Part shown: in pieces, positions 25,767 to 35,000 of the stretch | Numbering within the stretch: position 1 is the first letter of the stretch | How the letters are laid out: every line of letters starts with the position of its first letter | Source of the DNA: Methanoregula sp. | GTDB taxonomy: Archaea; Halobacteriota; Methanomicrobia; Methanomicrobiales; Methanospirillaceae | Direction: 5' to 3' | DNA: 64,000 bases | Assembly (NCBI GenBank): GCA_028679075.1 | Contig: JAJRCF010000005.1 | Coordinates: 51,291-115,290, forward strand | The notes under the pieces: generated by a model | What the model was told of the DNA's origin: nothing | The model's input: only the letters and a program-made list of their open reading frames with translations | The model's database searches: none | Program-made: the position numbers and the translations under genes

Positions 25767-27044
25767 ATGAGTATTGTCGCAGATGCCAAGCGCGGCGTCG
25801 TAACTGAAGAGATGAAACAGGTGGCAAAGCAGGAAGGGGTCACGGAAGACTTCGTCCGCCGCAGCGTTGCCGAAGGCCACATCGTTATCCCGGTCTCCCC
25901 CTACCGCAAGGTGAAGATCTGCGGTATCGGCGAAGGGCTCCGCACGAAGGTGAACGCATCCATCGGGACATCAACCGATATTGTCAATATCCCTGAGGAG
26001 ATCGAGAAGGCAAAGCAGGCGGAACGTGCCGGCGCTGACACGCTCATGGAGCTCTCGACCGGCGGGGACTTCCTGGAGATCCGCAGGCAGATCATCGCCA
26101 ACACGAACCTCAGTGTCGGCTGCGTGCCCCTGTACCAGGCATTCATTGAAGCGGCGCAGAAAGATGGTGCTGTTGTGAATATGAAAGAGGATGACCTGTT
26201 CCGGATCACGGCCGAACAGGCCAAGCTCGGCACCAACTTCATGGCCATCCACACCGGCATCAACTGGGAGACGGTGAAGCGCCTGAAGAACCAGGGCCGC
26301 CATGCAGGACTCGTCTCCCGGGGAGGGGCATTCATGACCGCGTGGATGCTCCACAACGAAAAGGAGAACCCGCTGTACTCGGAGTTCGACTACCTGCTTG
26401 AGATCATGAAGGAACACGAAGTCACCCTTTCCATGGGCAACGGCATGCGGGCCGGCGCGATCCACGATGCAACCGACCGGGCAGGTATCCAGGAGCTGCT
26501 CATCAATGCCGAACTCGCAGACAAGGCGCATGCACAGGACGTACAGGTGATCGTTGAAGGTCCGGGCCATGTGCCGATCGACGAGATCGCAACCAACGTC
26601 CAGCTGATGAAACGGGTCACCAACCACAAGCCGTTCTACATGCTCGGCCCCATCGTCACCGACATTGCACCCGGATACGACGACCGCGTTGCCGCGATCG
26701 GAGCCGCAATCTCCTCCTCGCTCGGCGCGGACTTTATCTGTTACGTTACCCCGGCTGAGCACCTTGCTCTCCCGACCCCCGAAGAGGTGTACGAAGGCGT
26801 GATGAGTTCACGGATTGCCGCTCACGTTGGCGATATGATTAAACTGAAGAAGACACGTGAGTTAGACCTTGAGATGGGGCACGCCCGCCGTGACCTTGAC
26901 TGGGACCGGCAGTTCGCTGTTGCCATGAACCCTGCCCGGGCAAAGGCCATCCGGTCAGAGCGCATGCCTGCCGATACCGACGGATGCACGATGTGCGGTG
27001 ATTATTGCGCGATCAAGATCGTCAACCGTCACTTCAAGTTCTGA
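25767..27044 (+). CDS. thiC: Phosphomethylpyrimidine synthase
   Basis: 425 residues. ThiC rearranges aminoimidazole ribotide to the HMP pyrimidine of thiamine by radical SAM chemistry. Visible family marks are GADTLMELSTGG, VSRGGAFM, SMGNGMRAGAIHDATDRAG, VEGPGHVPIDEI, LGPIVTDIAPGYD and the C-terminal cluster motif CTMCGDYC. The archaeal motif here is CX2CX3C, one residue shorter than the CX2CX4C of many bacteria. The 265 bases upstream (25502-25766) hold no gene and no sequence resembling a TPP riboswitch core; a TTTACTTG/AAGCCTTTAT region may be the promoter. Confidence 0.96.
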   Translation: MSIVADAKRGVVTEEMKQVAKQEGVTEDFVRRSVAEGHIVIPVSPYRKVKICGIGEGLRTKVNASIGTSTDIVNIPEEIEKAKQAERAGADTLMELSTGGDFLEIRRQIIANTNLSVGCVPLYQAFIEAAQKDGAVVNMKEDDLFRITAEQAKLGTNFMAIHTGINWETVKRLKNQGRHAGLVSRGGAFMTAWMLHNEKENPLYSEFDYLLEIMKEHEVTLSMGNGMRAGAIHDATDRAGIQELLINAELADKAHAQDVQVIVEGPGHVPIDEIATNVQLMKRVTNHKPFYMLGPIVTDIAPGYDDRVAAIGAAISSSLGADFICYVTPAEHLALPTPEEVYEGVMSSRIAAHVGDMIKLKKTRELDLEMGHARRDLDWDRQFAVAMNPARAKAIRSERMPADTDGCTMCGDYCAIKIVNRHFKF

Positions 27045-27201
27045 TCATATTACCCATTTTTACGACATACTTTTTCAACAGTCTCTCAATACGTGGGGAA
27101 TGCAGGCATTATCCGCCACAGGAAGAATGACCTTGGTCGCAGGTCCGTACCTCAATACACTCAAATAACCACGGGAATAAATAATCCGGCACGGTGATCG
27201 T

Positions 27202-28026
27202 ATACAGCTGAACTTCGGGGGTTTTGTCCCGGTCTCCACGATCGACTGGCGGGGGCGGGCGGTCTGCACGGTATTTTTACGGGGGTGCCCCCTCCGCTGT
27301 TCCTACTGCCAGAACGAGGCGATCCAGTCCGGGGAAGACCACCGGGATCTCGATGAGGTCAGGGAAATGATCAAGACCTCCTCGCCGTTCATCAGCGGAG
27401 TGGTCTTTTCCGGCGGGGAGCCCACCCTCCAGAAAGAAGCCCTCATCGAACTGGTGAAATATGCAAAGAAGCTGGGACTTGCGGTGGCACTCCAGACAAA
27501 CGGCCTTTTTCCCGGTACGCTGGATGAACTCATCCGGCAACGCCTGGTAGACAGGATCGCGATTGATTACAAGACCCGTTGGGAAGGTTTCTCCGGGTTA
27601 CAGGGTGGATACACGACCGTCCCTGCTGATAACTATGAGAAGAACCTGAAAAAATCCATTCAGATCTGTAAAAAAGCATCGCGGGAAGACATCCTCGCTG
27701 AATTCGAGATCGTTATCACCGCGTTCTACGAGAATGCGGAGTATATCAAGAAGATCTCTGAAGAGATCGGGACTACCCCGCTCGTGCTCCAGCAGGGCGA
27801 GCACAAGATCATCCGGATGCGCGAGACGGCCCCGGATATGACCAATGGGGAATATATCTGTAAACAACGAAATCTTCAGGAGAACCATCCGCCCCTCACG
27901 CTGGCAGAACTGAAAAAGATCGCCGACGAGCTGGGACGGACAGTACGGATTCGGACACGGGAGATTGGAGAGATACCCTATGAAAGTGATTGGCGTTGTC
28001 GGCATGCCCGCAAGCGGAAAAGGTGA
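27202..28026 (+). CDS. Radical SAM activating-type protein (NrdG2/PflA-like), probable ATA start
   Basis: 274 residues if begun at ATA 27202. The frame must extend upstream of the first ATG (27367) because the cluster motif CPLRCSYC (CX3CX2C) lies at 27289-27312, preceded by NFGGFVPVSTIDWRGRAVCTVFLRG. Between the in-frame TAA at 27178 and that motif there is no ATG, GTG or TTG. A ribosome-site-like GGTGAT (27193-27198) is followed three bases later by ATA, and by CTG at 27208. Later motifs are FSGGEPTLQ and a Thr/Asn-rich substrate region. It probably activates an anaerobic ribonucleotide reductase or related glycyl radical enzyme; it overlaps the next gene by 47 bases. Confidence 0.85.
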   Translation: MQLNFGGFVPVSTIDWRGRAVCTVFLRGCPLRCSYCQNEAIQSGEDHRDLDEVREMIKTSSPFISGVVFSGGEPTLQKEALIELVKYAKKLGLAVALQTNGLFPGTLDELIRQRLVDRIAIDYKTRWEGFSGLQGGYTTVPADNYEKNLKKSIQICKKASREDILAEFEIVITAFYENAEYIKKISEEIGTTPLVLQQGEHKIIRMRETAPDMTNGEYICKQRNLQENHPPLTLAELKKIADELGRTVRIRTREIGEIPYESDWRCRHARKRKR

Positions 28027-28528
28027 ATTCTCCCGCATAGCCCAGGAAATGGGCATTCCGGTCATCGTCATGGGCGACATGATACGGAAGGCCGTGCAGG
28101 ACGCGGGGCTCGAGCCGAACGACACGAATTTCGGTGCCACGGCAAACCGGCTCCGGGCTGAACGGGGCATGGACGCGATCGCCCAGCTCTGTGTTCCCGA
28201 AATAAAGCAGCAATCATCCCCCCTTGTCCTTGTTGACGGGATTCGCGGGGACACGGAAGTGGCGCTCTTCCGGAAAAATTTCCCGGGGTTCACCCTGATT
28301 AGTATCGAGTCCTCGTTTGAGGACCGTCTTGCACGGATCGCGGCACGGGCGCGGTCGGACGATTTCACGACCGCTGGTGCCCTGCACAACCGGGACGAAC
28401 GTGAACTGGGCTGGGGCCTAGGCAATGCCCTGAAACAGGCAGATGTCCGGCTTGAGAATGAGGGGACACTGGCAGAATTTTCCGGTGCTGTCCAGCACCT
28501 CATCCGGCAACTGAGGGATGACCCGTGA
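27980..28528 (+). CDS. UPF0200-type nucleotide kinase-like protein
   Basis: 182 residues from the ATG at 27980, which lies inside the end of the radical SAM gene with GGAGAGAT upstream. It starts MKVIGVVGMPASGKGEFS, an adenylate-kinase/dephospho-CoA-kinase-like P-loop, then VIVMGDMIRKAV and VLVDGIRGDTEV. These are the marks of the archaeal UPF0200 family, whose substrate is not established. The GTGA overlap with the following gene continues a tight operon. Confidence 0.88.
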   Translation: MKVIGVVGMPASGKGEFSRIAQEMGIPVIVMGDMIRKAVQDAGLEPNDTNFGATANRLRAERGMDAIAQLCVPEIKQQSSPLVLVDGIRGDTEVALFRKNFPGFTLISIESSFEDRLARIAARARSDDFTTAGALHNRDERELGWGLGNALKQADVRLENEGTLAEFSGAVQHLIRQLRDDP

Positions 28529-29301
28529 CCGCGGCGCTGTATTTCTCATCGTCAGCAAAGGTCTGGGACGACATCTCGTGGGTATACGGTATCGAGGAAG
28601 CAGGGTACGCCGGGTGGGAGATCGTGAGCGATGGGAATTACCGTCTTGAGAATCCGGAATGCTTCAAAAAGGTGCAGGATGTACTTGCGACCACCCGGCT
28701 CGGCGCTTCGGTCCATGCGCCCTATGGCGACCTGAATATCGCAACACTCAATGATCCCATCTGGAGAGAATCCATCCGCCAGCTCTGCACCTGTATCGAG
28801 CACGCGGCACCGCTGACCGACCGGGTCACCATCCACCCGGGCTATATCTCGCCGGTCGGCAAGATGATGCCCCAGAAAGTCTGGGACCTCCAGAAAGAGG
28901 CACTCCGCCAGATCGGCAGGTGTGCCGCGGAACACGGGGTGCTGGCCTGCCTTGAGAACATGATCAGCTTCAAGGAATTCCTCTGCCGGCTCCCGGAGGA
29001 ACTCATCGGCATGACGGAAGGCATTGAGGGTATCGGCATGACCTTTGATTTCGGCCATGCCAACACCATCGGAAAAGTCAGCGAGTTCCTCCGGTATGTG
29101 GACAAGGCCGACCATATCCATGTCCACGACAACCATGGCATCTCCGATGAACACCTCCCGCTCGGTGACGGCACCATCGCATGGGGGACCGTAGGGAAGG
29201 CGATTGCCTCCCGATACAGAGGAGAACGGATCGTGATTGAAGGTCGCTCGATAGAAGAAGCAAAGAAGAGCCTTGCGGTGTACCGGAGGGAATTCGTGTG
29301 A
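28525..29301 (+). CDS. Sugar-phosphate isomerase/AP-endonuclease-like TIM barrel
   Basis: 258 residues from a GTG that overlaps the previous stop. Beta-strand ends carry the metal ligands of the xylose isomerase-like/AP endonuclease 2 fold: VHAPYGDLNIA, TIHPGY, ACLENMIS, MTFDFGHANTIG, HIHVHDNHG and IVIEGRS. Family members act on sugars or abasic DNA using metal ions; the context (kinase, RNase Z) does not decide between them. Confidence 0.85.
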   Translation: MTAALYFSSSAKVWDDISWVYGIEEAGYAGWEIVSDGNYRLENPECFKKVQDVLATTRLGASVHAPYGDLNIATLNDPIWRESIRQLCTCIEHAAPLTDRVTIHPGYISPVGKMMPQKVWDLQKEALRQIGRCAAEHGVLACLENMISFKEFLCRLPEELIGMTEGIEGIGMTFDFGHANTIGKVSEFLRYVDKADHIHVHDNHGISDEHLPLGDGTIAWGTVGKAIASRYRGERIVIEGRSIEEAKKSLAVYRREFV

Positions 29302-29344
29302 AGGGCCAACAGACAACGATAGGAAAATCCCGGAGTGATGTCCC

Positions 29345-30283
29345 GTGAGCGGCGAGACATTACAGGTCTATTTCCTTGGCACAGCCGGTGCCCTCCCTAC
29401 CCCGACACGCAACCCACCCTGCATCATGGTGCGGCGGGGTTCCGACACCCTGCTCTTTGACTGCGGCGAGGGCGCCCAGCAGCAGATGATGCGGGCACGG
29501 TGCGGGTTCACCATCAACGCAATCTTCGTCTCCCACTGGCATGCCGACCATTTCCTGGGCATATTCGGCCTCGTCCAGACGATGTCATTCAACGGCCGTA
29601 CGGAACCGCTCACGATCTACGGGCCCGAGTGGGTGCACGAATTCGTCCGGACGCTCCGCAACGTGGCCCGGTTCAACCTGAAATTTCCCATGGAGTCGGT
29701 GGAACTCACGCACGGCTCCTGGGTCCGGTTTGACGGCTATACGGTAACGGCATTTGGCGCAAACCACGGCCTCCCGGCCCTCGGGTTTATTCTCGAAGAG
29801 GACCCGCGCCCGGGCCGGTTCAACCGGGAAGAGGCGATCGCACTCGGTGTGCCGCCCGGGCCGCTCTTCGGCAGGCTCCAGCGGGGGGAAACAGTGACCG
29901 TGAAGAACGGCGAGACCAGCGTGGAGGTACGGCCGGAACAGGTCATGGGTTCATCCCGGCCCGGACGAAAGATCGTCTATACCGGGGATACCCGTGCCGT
30001 TCACCACGCGATCATGGACATCGCCCACAACGCCGATCTCCTGATCCACGATGCAACCTATGACGAATCTGAGACTGCCCGTGCCACGGAGTTCTACCAT
30101 GCAACTGCAGCCCAGGCCGGTGAGGCTGCGGCTGCACTCAATGCCCGGACGCTCGTACTCATCCATACCAGTTCGCGCTACACGGATACCCAGGCGCATG
30201 TCAGCGATGCGCAGAAAAGATTTTCCGGCCGTATCCTCGTCCCCAATGATTTGGAGATGGTTGAAGTCCCATTCCATGACTGA
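29345..30283 (+). CDS. rnz: Ribonuclease Z (tRNA 3' processing)
   Basis: 312 residues from a GTG at 29345. A metallo-beta-lactamase fold with FLGTAGALPTPTRN at the start, the zinc motif SHWHADHFLGIFGL, an exosite-like insertion around LPALGFILEEDPRPGRFN, YTGDTRAVHH, HDATYD and HTSSRY near the end. It cuts tRNA precursors at the 3' end of the mature tRNA. Length and motifs match the short form found in archaea. Confidence 0.95.
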   Translation: MSGETLQVYFLGTAGALPTPTRNPPCIMVRRGSDTLLFDCGEGAQQQMMRARCGFTINAIFVSHWHADHFLGIFGLVQTMSFNGRTEPLTIYGPEWVHEFVRTLRNVARFNLKFPMESVELTHGSWVRFDGYTVTAFGANHGLPALGFILEEDPRPGRFNREEAIALGVPPGPLFGRLQRGETVTVKNGETSVEVRPEQVMGSSRPGRKIVYTGDTRAVHHAIMDIAHNADLLIHDATYDESETARATEFYHATAAQAGEAAAALNARTLVLIHTSSRYTDTQAHVSDAQKRFSGRILVPNDLEMVEVPFHD

Positions 30284-30449
30284 TGGCCGGTTCCTCCGAC
30301 GGTCTCCTTCTTTTGCAGATAACAAGTAAATTAAACATTCAGGCTCCCATTGATGATCATACAAATCATTCATATCCGCGGACCGTTGACGATACCGGAT
30401 ACCATATCGCAACCCTATTTCCGTACGCTGTGTGTGGTGAGAGAGAAAC

Positions 30450-32303
30450 ATGAAGGATACATTAGATGACGATGTCCTCGTCTACCGGCTTGGCACTGGC
30501 TGTGACCTTGCCGATATCGAGGAAGGGAACGTATACCAGGGAAAGGTCCAGGGTTTTGCCACCTTCGGCATGTTCGTACAGCTGAACGACCGGATCAAGG
30601 GCCTTGTGCACAAGAGCAATGTCAAGGCCGAACACAAGGAACGCGATTCGATCCTTGTGCGGGTCCGGCAGATCCGCCCGAACGGCAATATCGACCTTGA
30701 AGAGATCCTGATCCAGGTATACCAGGTGCAGAATATCGAGCGGAAATCAACGACCGTGCGGATCGCGGACCTGAGCACAAAAGTCGGGAAGACCGTGGCT
30801 ATTGAAGGGGAAATCGCCCAGGTCAAACAGACCAGCGGCCCCACGATCTTCACGATTGTCGACGAGACCGGCACGCAGAATGCCGCAGCATTCGTTGAAG
30901 CCGGCGTCAGGGCGTACCCTGAAGTCGAGCTGGAACACATCGTCAAGGTCATTGGCGAAGTGATGATGCGGAACAACCAGCTCCAGATCGAGGTCGATGC
31001 AATGACCGCCCTGACCGGAGACGATGCGGTTGCGGTGAAAGACAGGATCGAGAAAGCCCTCGATCTCCGCTCCGAACCCGAGGATATCCCGCTCCTTGTC
31101 AAGAGCGAGGTCATGGAGAAACTCCGGCCCGAGATGAAGAAGGTTGCGAAGATCATCAGGAAAGCGGTCTTCACATCGCAGCCAATCATCCTCCGCCACC
31201 ATGCGGACGCGGATGGCATCTGCTCCGCGGTCGCCATCGAACAGGCAGTGGTCTCGCTGATCCGGGAATCCGGCGGGGACTTTGATGCCGATTACTTCCT
31301 CTTCAAGCGTGCACCTTCAAAAGCCCCGTTCTACGAGATCGAGGACATCACCCGCGACCTCGACTTTGCCTTAAAGGACCATGTGAGGTTCGGGCAGAAG
31401 ATGCCCCTCGTGCTCCTCACGGACAATGGCTCGACCGAGGAGGACGAGCCGGCGTACAAGATCGCAAGTGTCTACGATATCGATTTCATTGTCGTCGACC
31501 ACCATCATCCCGATGCAACCATTGACAAGTACCTCAAGGCCCATGTCAATCCCTATCACGTTGGCGGGGACTTTGGGATCACGGCAGGTATGCTCGGCAC
31601 CGAAGTTGCCCGGCTGATCAACCCCAGGGTCGAACCGGTAATCCGTCACCTCCCGGCCGTTGCCGGTGTGGGGGACCGGAGCGAGGCTCCTGAGCGGGCC
31701 CTCTTCCTTGAGCTTGTCCGCGACCAGTACCCGGAGGAGGCCTGCAAGGACATCGCCCTCGCCCTGGATTACGAACAGTTCTGGCTCCGGTTCAATGACG
31801 GTCGCGAGATCGTCAAGGATATCCTGAACATCAATGGCAGGACCGAGCGCCACAAGAAACTGATCGCTCTCCTTGTGGACGGGGCAAATACCATGATCGA
31901 GGACCAGATGAGTGCCAGTATGCCCCACGTGGTTTCACGGGTCCTCGCAAACGACGCACATCTCTTCCTCCTCGATGTCGAGATCCATGCCCACAAGTTC
32001 ACCTTCCCGCCACCGGGCAAGACCAGCGGGGAGGTCCATGACCGTCTCTGTCGCGAGCATGCGGGAAAACCCGTGGTTACGATCGGGTTTGGCCCGGACT
32101 TTGCCGTGCTGAGGTCACGGGGGGTGCTCATGAATATCCCCCGCATGGTCAGGGAACTGCGGGTTGAGCTTCCCGGCGGCGGGATCAGTGGCGGCGGGCA
32201 CCTTGTGGTTGGCAGCATAAAATTCGTTGAAGGCATGCGCGAGGTAGTCCTTGAAGCGCTCATCAAAAAGATCGCAGATGCACAGGTCCAGCAGCTGGCT
32301 TAG
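30450..32303 (+). CDS. S1/OB-fold DHH phosphoesterase (archaeal RecJ-like)
   Basis: 617 residues. An S1 domain (about 20-90: EEGNVYQGKVQGFATFGMFVQL) and an OB-fold (about 105-200) precede a DHH domain with HHADADGICSAVA, LLTDNGS and VVDHHHPDA, and a DHHA1 domain ending PGGGISGGGHLVVGS. Archaeal RecJ-like proteins degrade single-stranded DNA or RNA from the 5' end and, in some lineages, attach to the CMG helicase. All catalytic motifs appear intact. Confidence 0.92.
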   Translation: MKDTLDDDVLVYRLGTGCDLADIEEGNVYQGKVQGFATFGMFVQLNDRIKGLVHKSNVKAEHKERDSILVRVRQIRPNGNIDLEEILIQVYQVQNIERKSTTVRIADLSTKVGKTVAIEGEIAQVKQTSGPTIFTIVDETGTQNAAAFVEAGVRAYPEVELEHIVKVIGEVMMRNNQLQIEVDAMTALTGDDAVAVKDRIEKALDLRSEPEDIPLLVKSEVMEKLRPEMKKVAKIIRKAVFTSQPIILRHHADADGICSAVAIEQAVVSLIRESGGDFDADYFLFKRAPSKAPFYEIEDITRDLDFALKDHVRFGQKMPLVLLTDNGSTEEDEPAYKIASVYDIDFIVVDHHHPDATIDKYLKAHVNPYHVGGDFGITAGMLGTEVARLINPRVEPVIRHLPAVAGVGDRSEAPERALFLELVRDQYPEEACKDIALALDYEQFWLRFNDGREIVKDILNINGRTERHKKLIALLVDGANTMIEDQMSASMPHVVSRVLANDAHLFLLDVEIHAHKFTFPPPGKTSGEVHDRLCREHAGKPVVTIGFGPDFAVLRSRGVLMNIPRMVRELRVELPGGGISGGGHLVVGSIKFVEGMREVVLEALIKKIADAQVQQLA

Positions 32304-32467
32304 GAACCCGGCAATCCGGAAAAACGTATAATTTTTACCCGGAAATGCCATAAATGCCCGTAAATGCCGTAGAGGAAAAACTACGCAACCGGAAGGCGGG
32401 ATATAATCTTTCTGGTCAGAATTGTGGCTGCGTGAAAAAAACAAGACAGCATTTACGGCCGGGTTAT

Positions 32468-32483
32468 TGGATATATATAAATA
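32468..32483 (+). promoter_or_regulatory. TATA box of the small wHTH-like gene
   Basis: GGATATATATAAATACC lies about 50 bases before the ATG at 32523, placing transcription start near 32503 and leaving a short leader with TGAGG as ribosome site. Confidence 0.6.
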
Positions 32484-32522
32484 CCAGTTAATTCATATGA
32501 GTTTTTAATGCTGAGGCACAAC

Positions 32523-32774
32523 ATGTCAACAACCAAGAAATTACGTGAGACGTACAACGAGACCCAGCACAAGATCGTTTCGTATCTCAGCTCTGGCATT
32601 ACCAAGGGCAAGCACTATTTCAAATCAAAATATATTGCAAAAGACCTTGGCCTGTCACCTAAAGAGGTGGGTACAAACATGGCAATCCTTGCCGAGATCT
32701 GTAAGGAACTGGATATCATCCGGTGGAGCTATTCGAACAGTACAACCTGGATGGTCACCCCGCGTGCCATCTGA
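32523..32774 (+). CDS. Small winged-helix-like protein (DUF7123-like)
   Basis: 83 residues from the ATG at 32523 (TGAGG at 32511-32515); an ATG at 32508 lies too near the start site. The sequence KLRETYNETQHKIVSYLSSGITKGKHYFKSKYIAKDLGLSPKEVGTNMAILAEICKELDIIRWSYSNSTTW reads as a compact winged helix. Proteins of this kind are conserved in haloarchaea and methanogens with unknown targets. I split it here only as evidence: the KGKHYFKSKYIAKDLGLSPK segment is the likely DNA-contact region. Confidence 0.75.
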   Translation: MSTTKKLRETYNETQHKIVSYLSSGITKGKHYFKSKYIAKDLGLSPKEVGTNMAILAEICKELDIIRWSYSNSTTWMVTPRAI

Positions 32775-32803
32775 ATATCCCCACATCATCTCTCCCTTTT
32801 ATT

Positions 32804-32992
32804 ATGACGAAAGTTCTTGAGATTGAATCAACGGTGGAATTTGTTGCAAACATCAACGAACACAAGGACTGCCTGATGTCGCAGGATCCCACACAGGACC
32901 ACCCGGAAGCACTCTGGTTCAATATCGACATCCCGAAGGGGCATACCCTGAAAAACGGCGACCGTGTCCGCGTAACCGTGGAAAAGATATAA
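32804..32992 (+). CDS. Small acidic protein, unknown
   Basis: 62 residues from the ATG at 32804. It starts MTKVLEIESTVEFVANINEH, has one cysteine (KDCLMS) and ends in a beta-rich KNGDRVRVTVEKI, suggesting a small beta-barrel or SpoVT-like fold. It follows the winged-helix gene by 29 bases on the same strand and probably shares its promoter. No family recognised. Confidence 0.6.
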   Translation: MTKVLEIESTVEFVANINEHKDCLMSQDPTQDHPEALWFNIDIPKGHTLKNGDRVRVTVEKI

Positions 32993-33045
32993 TCCGGATA
33001 TGTTCCGGCGGGCCGTGAGAACTCCGGCTACATCAGGATCTCTTG

Positions 33046-33705
33046 TTACACTGACGTATAGGCATCGTAGTAATCCCGCGGGGTCTCAAGCTCAACCCGG
33101 AAGTTGTCGACATATGCGGTCGTGATGATCATGTATACTTCGGCACCGGAGGTCTCGACAACCCGGGTCATCGATCCACGGTTCAGGATCTCTTCACCGT
33201 CAATGATCGTCCCGTTGTTTGCATAGCAGAGTACCATCTTGAAATTCCCGTACTGCGGGTTGCGGTCTGCCGTCACGGTCGTGTTGAGCACCCAGACCGG
33301 GTACGGGACGCGGAACTTCTGGGACAGGCCGCCCCGGGTCCCGTTCATAAATGCAAAGGTGACCATCTCCCGCCGCATAGGCAGGTCCCCGGCCCCGAAT
33401 GTATTCATGTTATCAGGCATCTTGAACCTCGGGTAGGAGAACGGGTCGCTGCTGTAATAGATCTGGTACGGCGGCGCGATGGTCGGGACCGGAGTCGGCG
33501 TGCTGACGGGCAATGGTGTACTGGAGATGACCGGGGTTTCCACAGGTGTCGGAACAGGGGTTTCTGCCGGAGTCGGGACGGGAACCGGCGGACCCGGGAA
33601 AAGTTGTACCTGGGGATTTGCAACAACGGCCATGACAAGCACCAGGACCACCCCTACGATCACTGTGATGAGATCTCCTTTTTCCACATGTAGTACTGGG
33701 GGCAT
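33046..33705 (-). CDS. Membrane-anchored surface protein with Pro/Thr stalk
   Basis: 219 residues. A single N-terminal transmembrane helix (about residues 11-29) is followed by a Pro/Thr/Val-rich stalk of about 45 residues (repeats like PVPTPAETPVPTP) and a C-terminal domain of about 140 residues with beta-rich segments (FKMVLCYANNGTII, GAEVYMIITTAYVDNFRVELETP). Orientation is probably stalk and domain outside. The layout is common in Methanomicrobiales surface proteins. Function unknown. Confidence 0.65.
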   Translation of the reverse strand: MPPVLHVEKGDLITVIVGVVLVLVMAVVANPQVQLFPGPPVPVPTPAETPVPTPVETPVISSTPLPVSTPTPVPTIAPPYQIYYSSDPFSYPRFKMPDNMNTFGAGDLPMRREMVTFAFMNGTRGGLSQKFRVPYPVWVLNTTVTADRNPQYGNFKMVLCYANNGTIIDGEEILNRGSMTRVVETSGAEVYMIITTAYVDNFRVELETPRDYYDAYTSV

Positions 33706-33832
33706 GTCTAAAAAAACATGACGATCGACATAAGAAGACCTGATCGCGGCGATCCTTCGTGAACGCTGGTTTTTTCGCGGCAGCAGGCGAATCTGGATAT
33801 CTTCTTATCCTGACGGGTGAAAATGGATCAGC

Positions 33833-34087
33833 ATGGAGTTGCCCGGGCTTCGGACATGGGTGGTTTTTTACCTCATCTCTTTTGTCGTACTGCTCTGGGC
33901 AGCCTTTCTCTCCGCACAGGGTGTGATGCTCTGGGTGAGCCTGCTGCTGGTTATCGTCATCGTCGGGGTGAATTTCGTGACGGTCTTGAACCAGTTAAAG
34001 GCACATGCAGCCCGCCTGGAGTTCCAGCGTGAACTGACAAAAGATTTCGAGCGGAAAAGCGTCGAGGAAGAAGAGAGAAAATTGTGA
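33833..34087 (+). CDS. Small two-TM membrane protein
   Basis: 84 residues from the ATG at 33833, with GGTGA at 33815-33819. Two adjacent helices (about residues 8-28 and 32-52) are followed by a charged cytoplasmic tail (QRELTKDFERKSVEEEERKL) that looks coiled-coil. It is convergent with cheR, ten bases from its stop. Function unknown. Confidence 0.6.
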   Translation: MELPGLRTWVVFYLISFVVLLWAAFLSAQGVMLWVSLLLVIVIVGVNFVTVLNQLKAHAARLEFQRELTKDFERKSVEEEERKL

Positions 34088-34097
34088 TGGATCCGGA

Positions 34098-34892
34098 TTA
34101 ATCCTTTCTCATGAATATTTTCTGCACGGAGTTCTTCGCCACGAAGAGGTTTTCGACCTGCCTGCCAAGATATTCCGTCTTGCCCATGATGTAATAGCCA
34201 TCGGTGACCAGCGCGTCATGGAACAGCCGTGCAAGATCATCTTTCTGGTTTTCCGTGAAATAGATCGTCACGTTGCGGCAGGTGATCAGGTCGAGCCAGC
34301 GTGAGACCGGAGTCCCTCCCATGAGGTCGTGGGGCCGGAAGCGGATGAGATCTTTTAAGTGCTGCTTTACCTGGAAGTTCCCGTCGGGAAGTTTGGTGAA
34401 ATGACGGTGGATCTGCGATTCGGAGAGCTTCACCATCGCCTTTGGCGCATAGATGCCTTCCTGGGCCTTTGCAAGGACAACCTTGTCGATATCGGAGGCA
34501 AGGATCTGGACAGAGAGCTCCTTGTTCGTGGACATGAACTCATGCAGGATCATGGCAATCGAGTATGGCTCTTCCCCGGTTGAGCAGCCGGCACACCAGA
34601 TCCGCAGCCTCTTGCGTTTCGAGAAGAGTTCGGGCAGGATCTCTTTTCTCAGGATCTCGTACACATCATTGTCCCGGAAGAACTCGGTCACATTGATCGT
34701 CAGGGCATTCCTGAGCACCTCGAGTTCTGATGGCGTTGCCTTGAGATATTTGAGATACTCCCCGTGAGTCGTGGTATTGGTCGATCGCATCCGCGAGAGG
34801 AGACGTCGCTTGATATAATCTTCCTTGTAGTTGCCGCACTGGATCTTCAGCGTCTGTTCGATATGCCGCTTTAATGCATCAAAGTCATCCAT
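34098..34892 (-). CDS. cheR: Chemotaxis protein methyltransferase CheR
   Basis: 264 residues from the ATG at 34892. The N-terminal helical domain (YIKRRLLSRMRSTNTTTHGEYLKYL) is followed by the SAM-binding domain: TINVTEFFRDNDVYEIL, LRIWCAGCSTGEEPYSIAM, DLITCRNVTIYFT. CheR methylates glutamates of chemoreceptors during adaptation. It lies 108 bases after the soluble receptor gene in the same orientation. No CheB or CheA gene is in the window, so these would be encoded elsewhere. Confidence 0.93.
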   Translation of the reverse strand: MDDFDALKRHIEQTLKIQCGNYKEDYIKRRLLSRMRSTNTTTHGEYLKYLKATPSELEVLRNALTINVTEFFRDNDVYEILRKEILPELFSKRKRLRIWCAGCSTGEEPYSIAMILHEFMSTNKELSVQILASDIDKVVLAKAQEGIYAPKAMVKLSESQIHRHFTKLPDGNFQVKQHLKDLIRFRPHDLMGGTPVSRWLDLITCRNVTIYFTENQKDDLARLFHDALVTDGYYIMGKTEYLGRQVENLFVAKNSVQKIFMRKD

Positions 34893-35000
34893 CAGATTCC
34901 CCACAATCGTCCTGTTTTTGTACGGTTACCCGGAAAACGGAAAAAACCATCCCGCTCCTGCGATATCCCGTCCGTGATTGACCGGAGAAGTACAGTCCCG

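Noticed and set aside
27367..28026. Radical SAM gene starting at ATG 27367
   Set aside because: That start would leave out the CX3CX2C cluster motif, which is intact upstream in the same frame.
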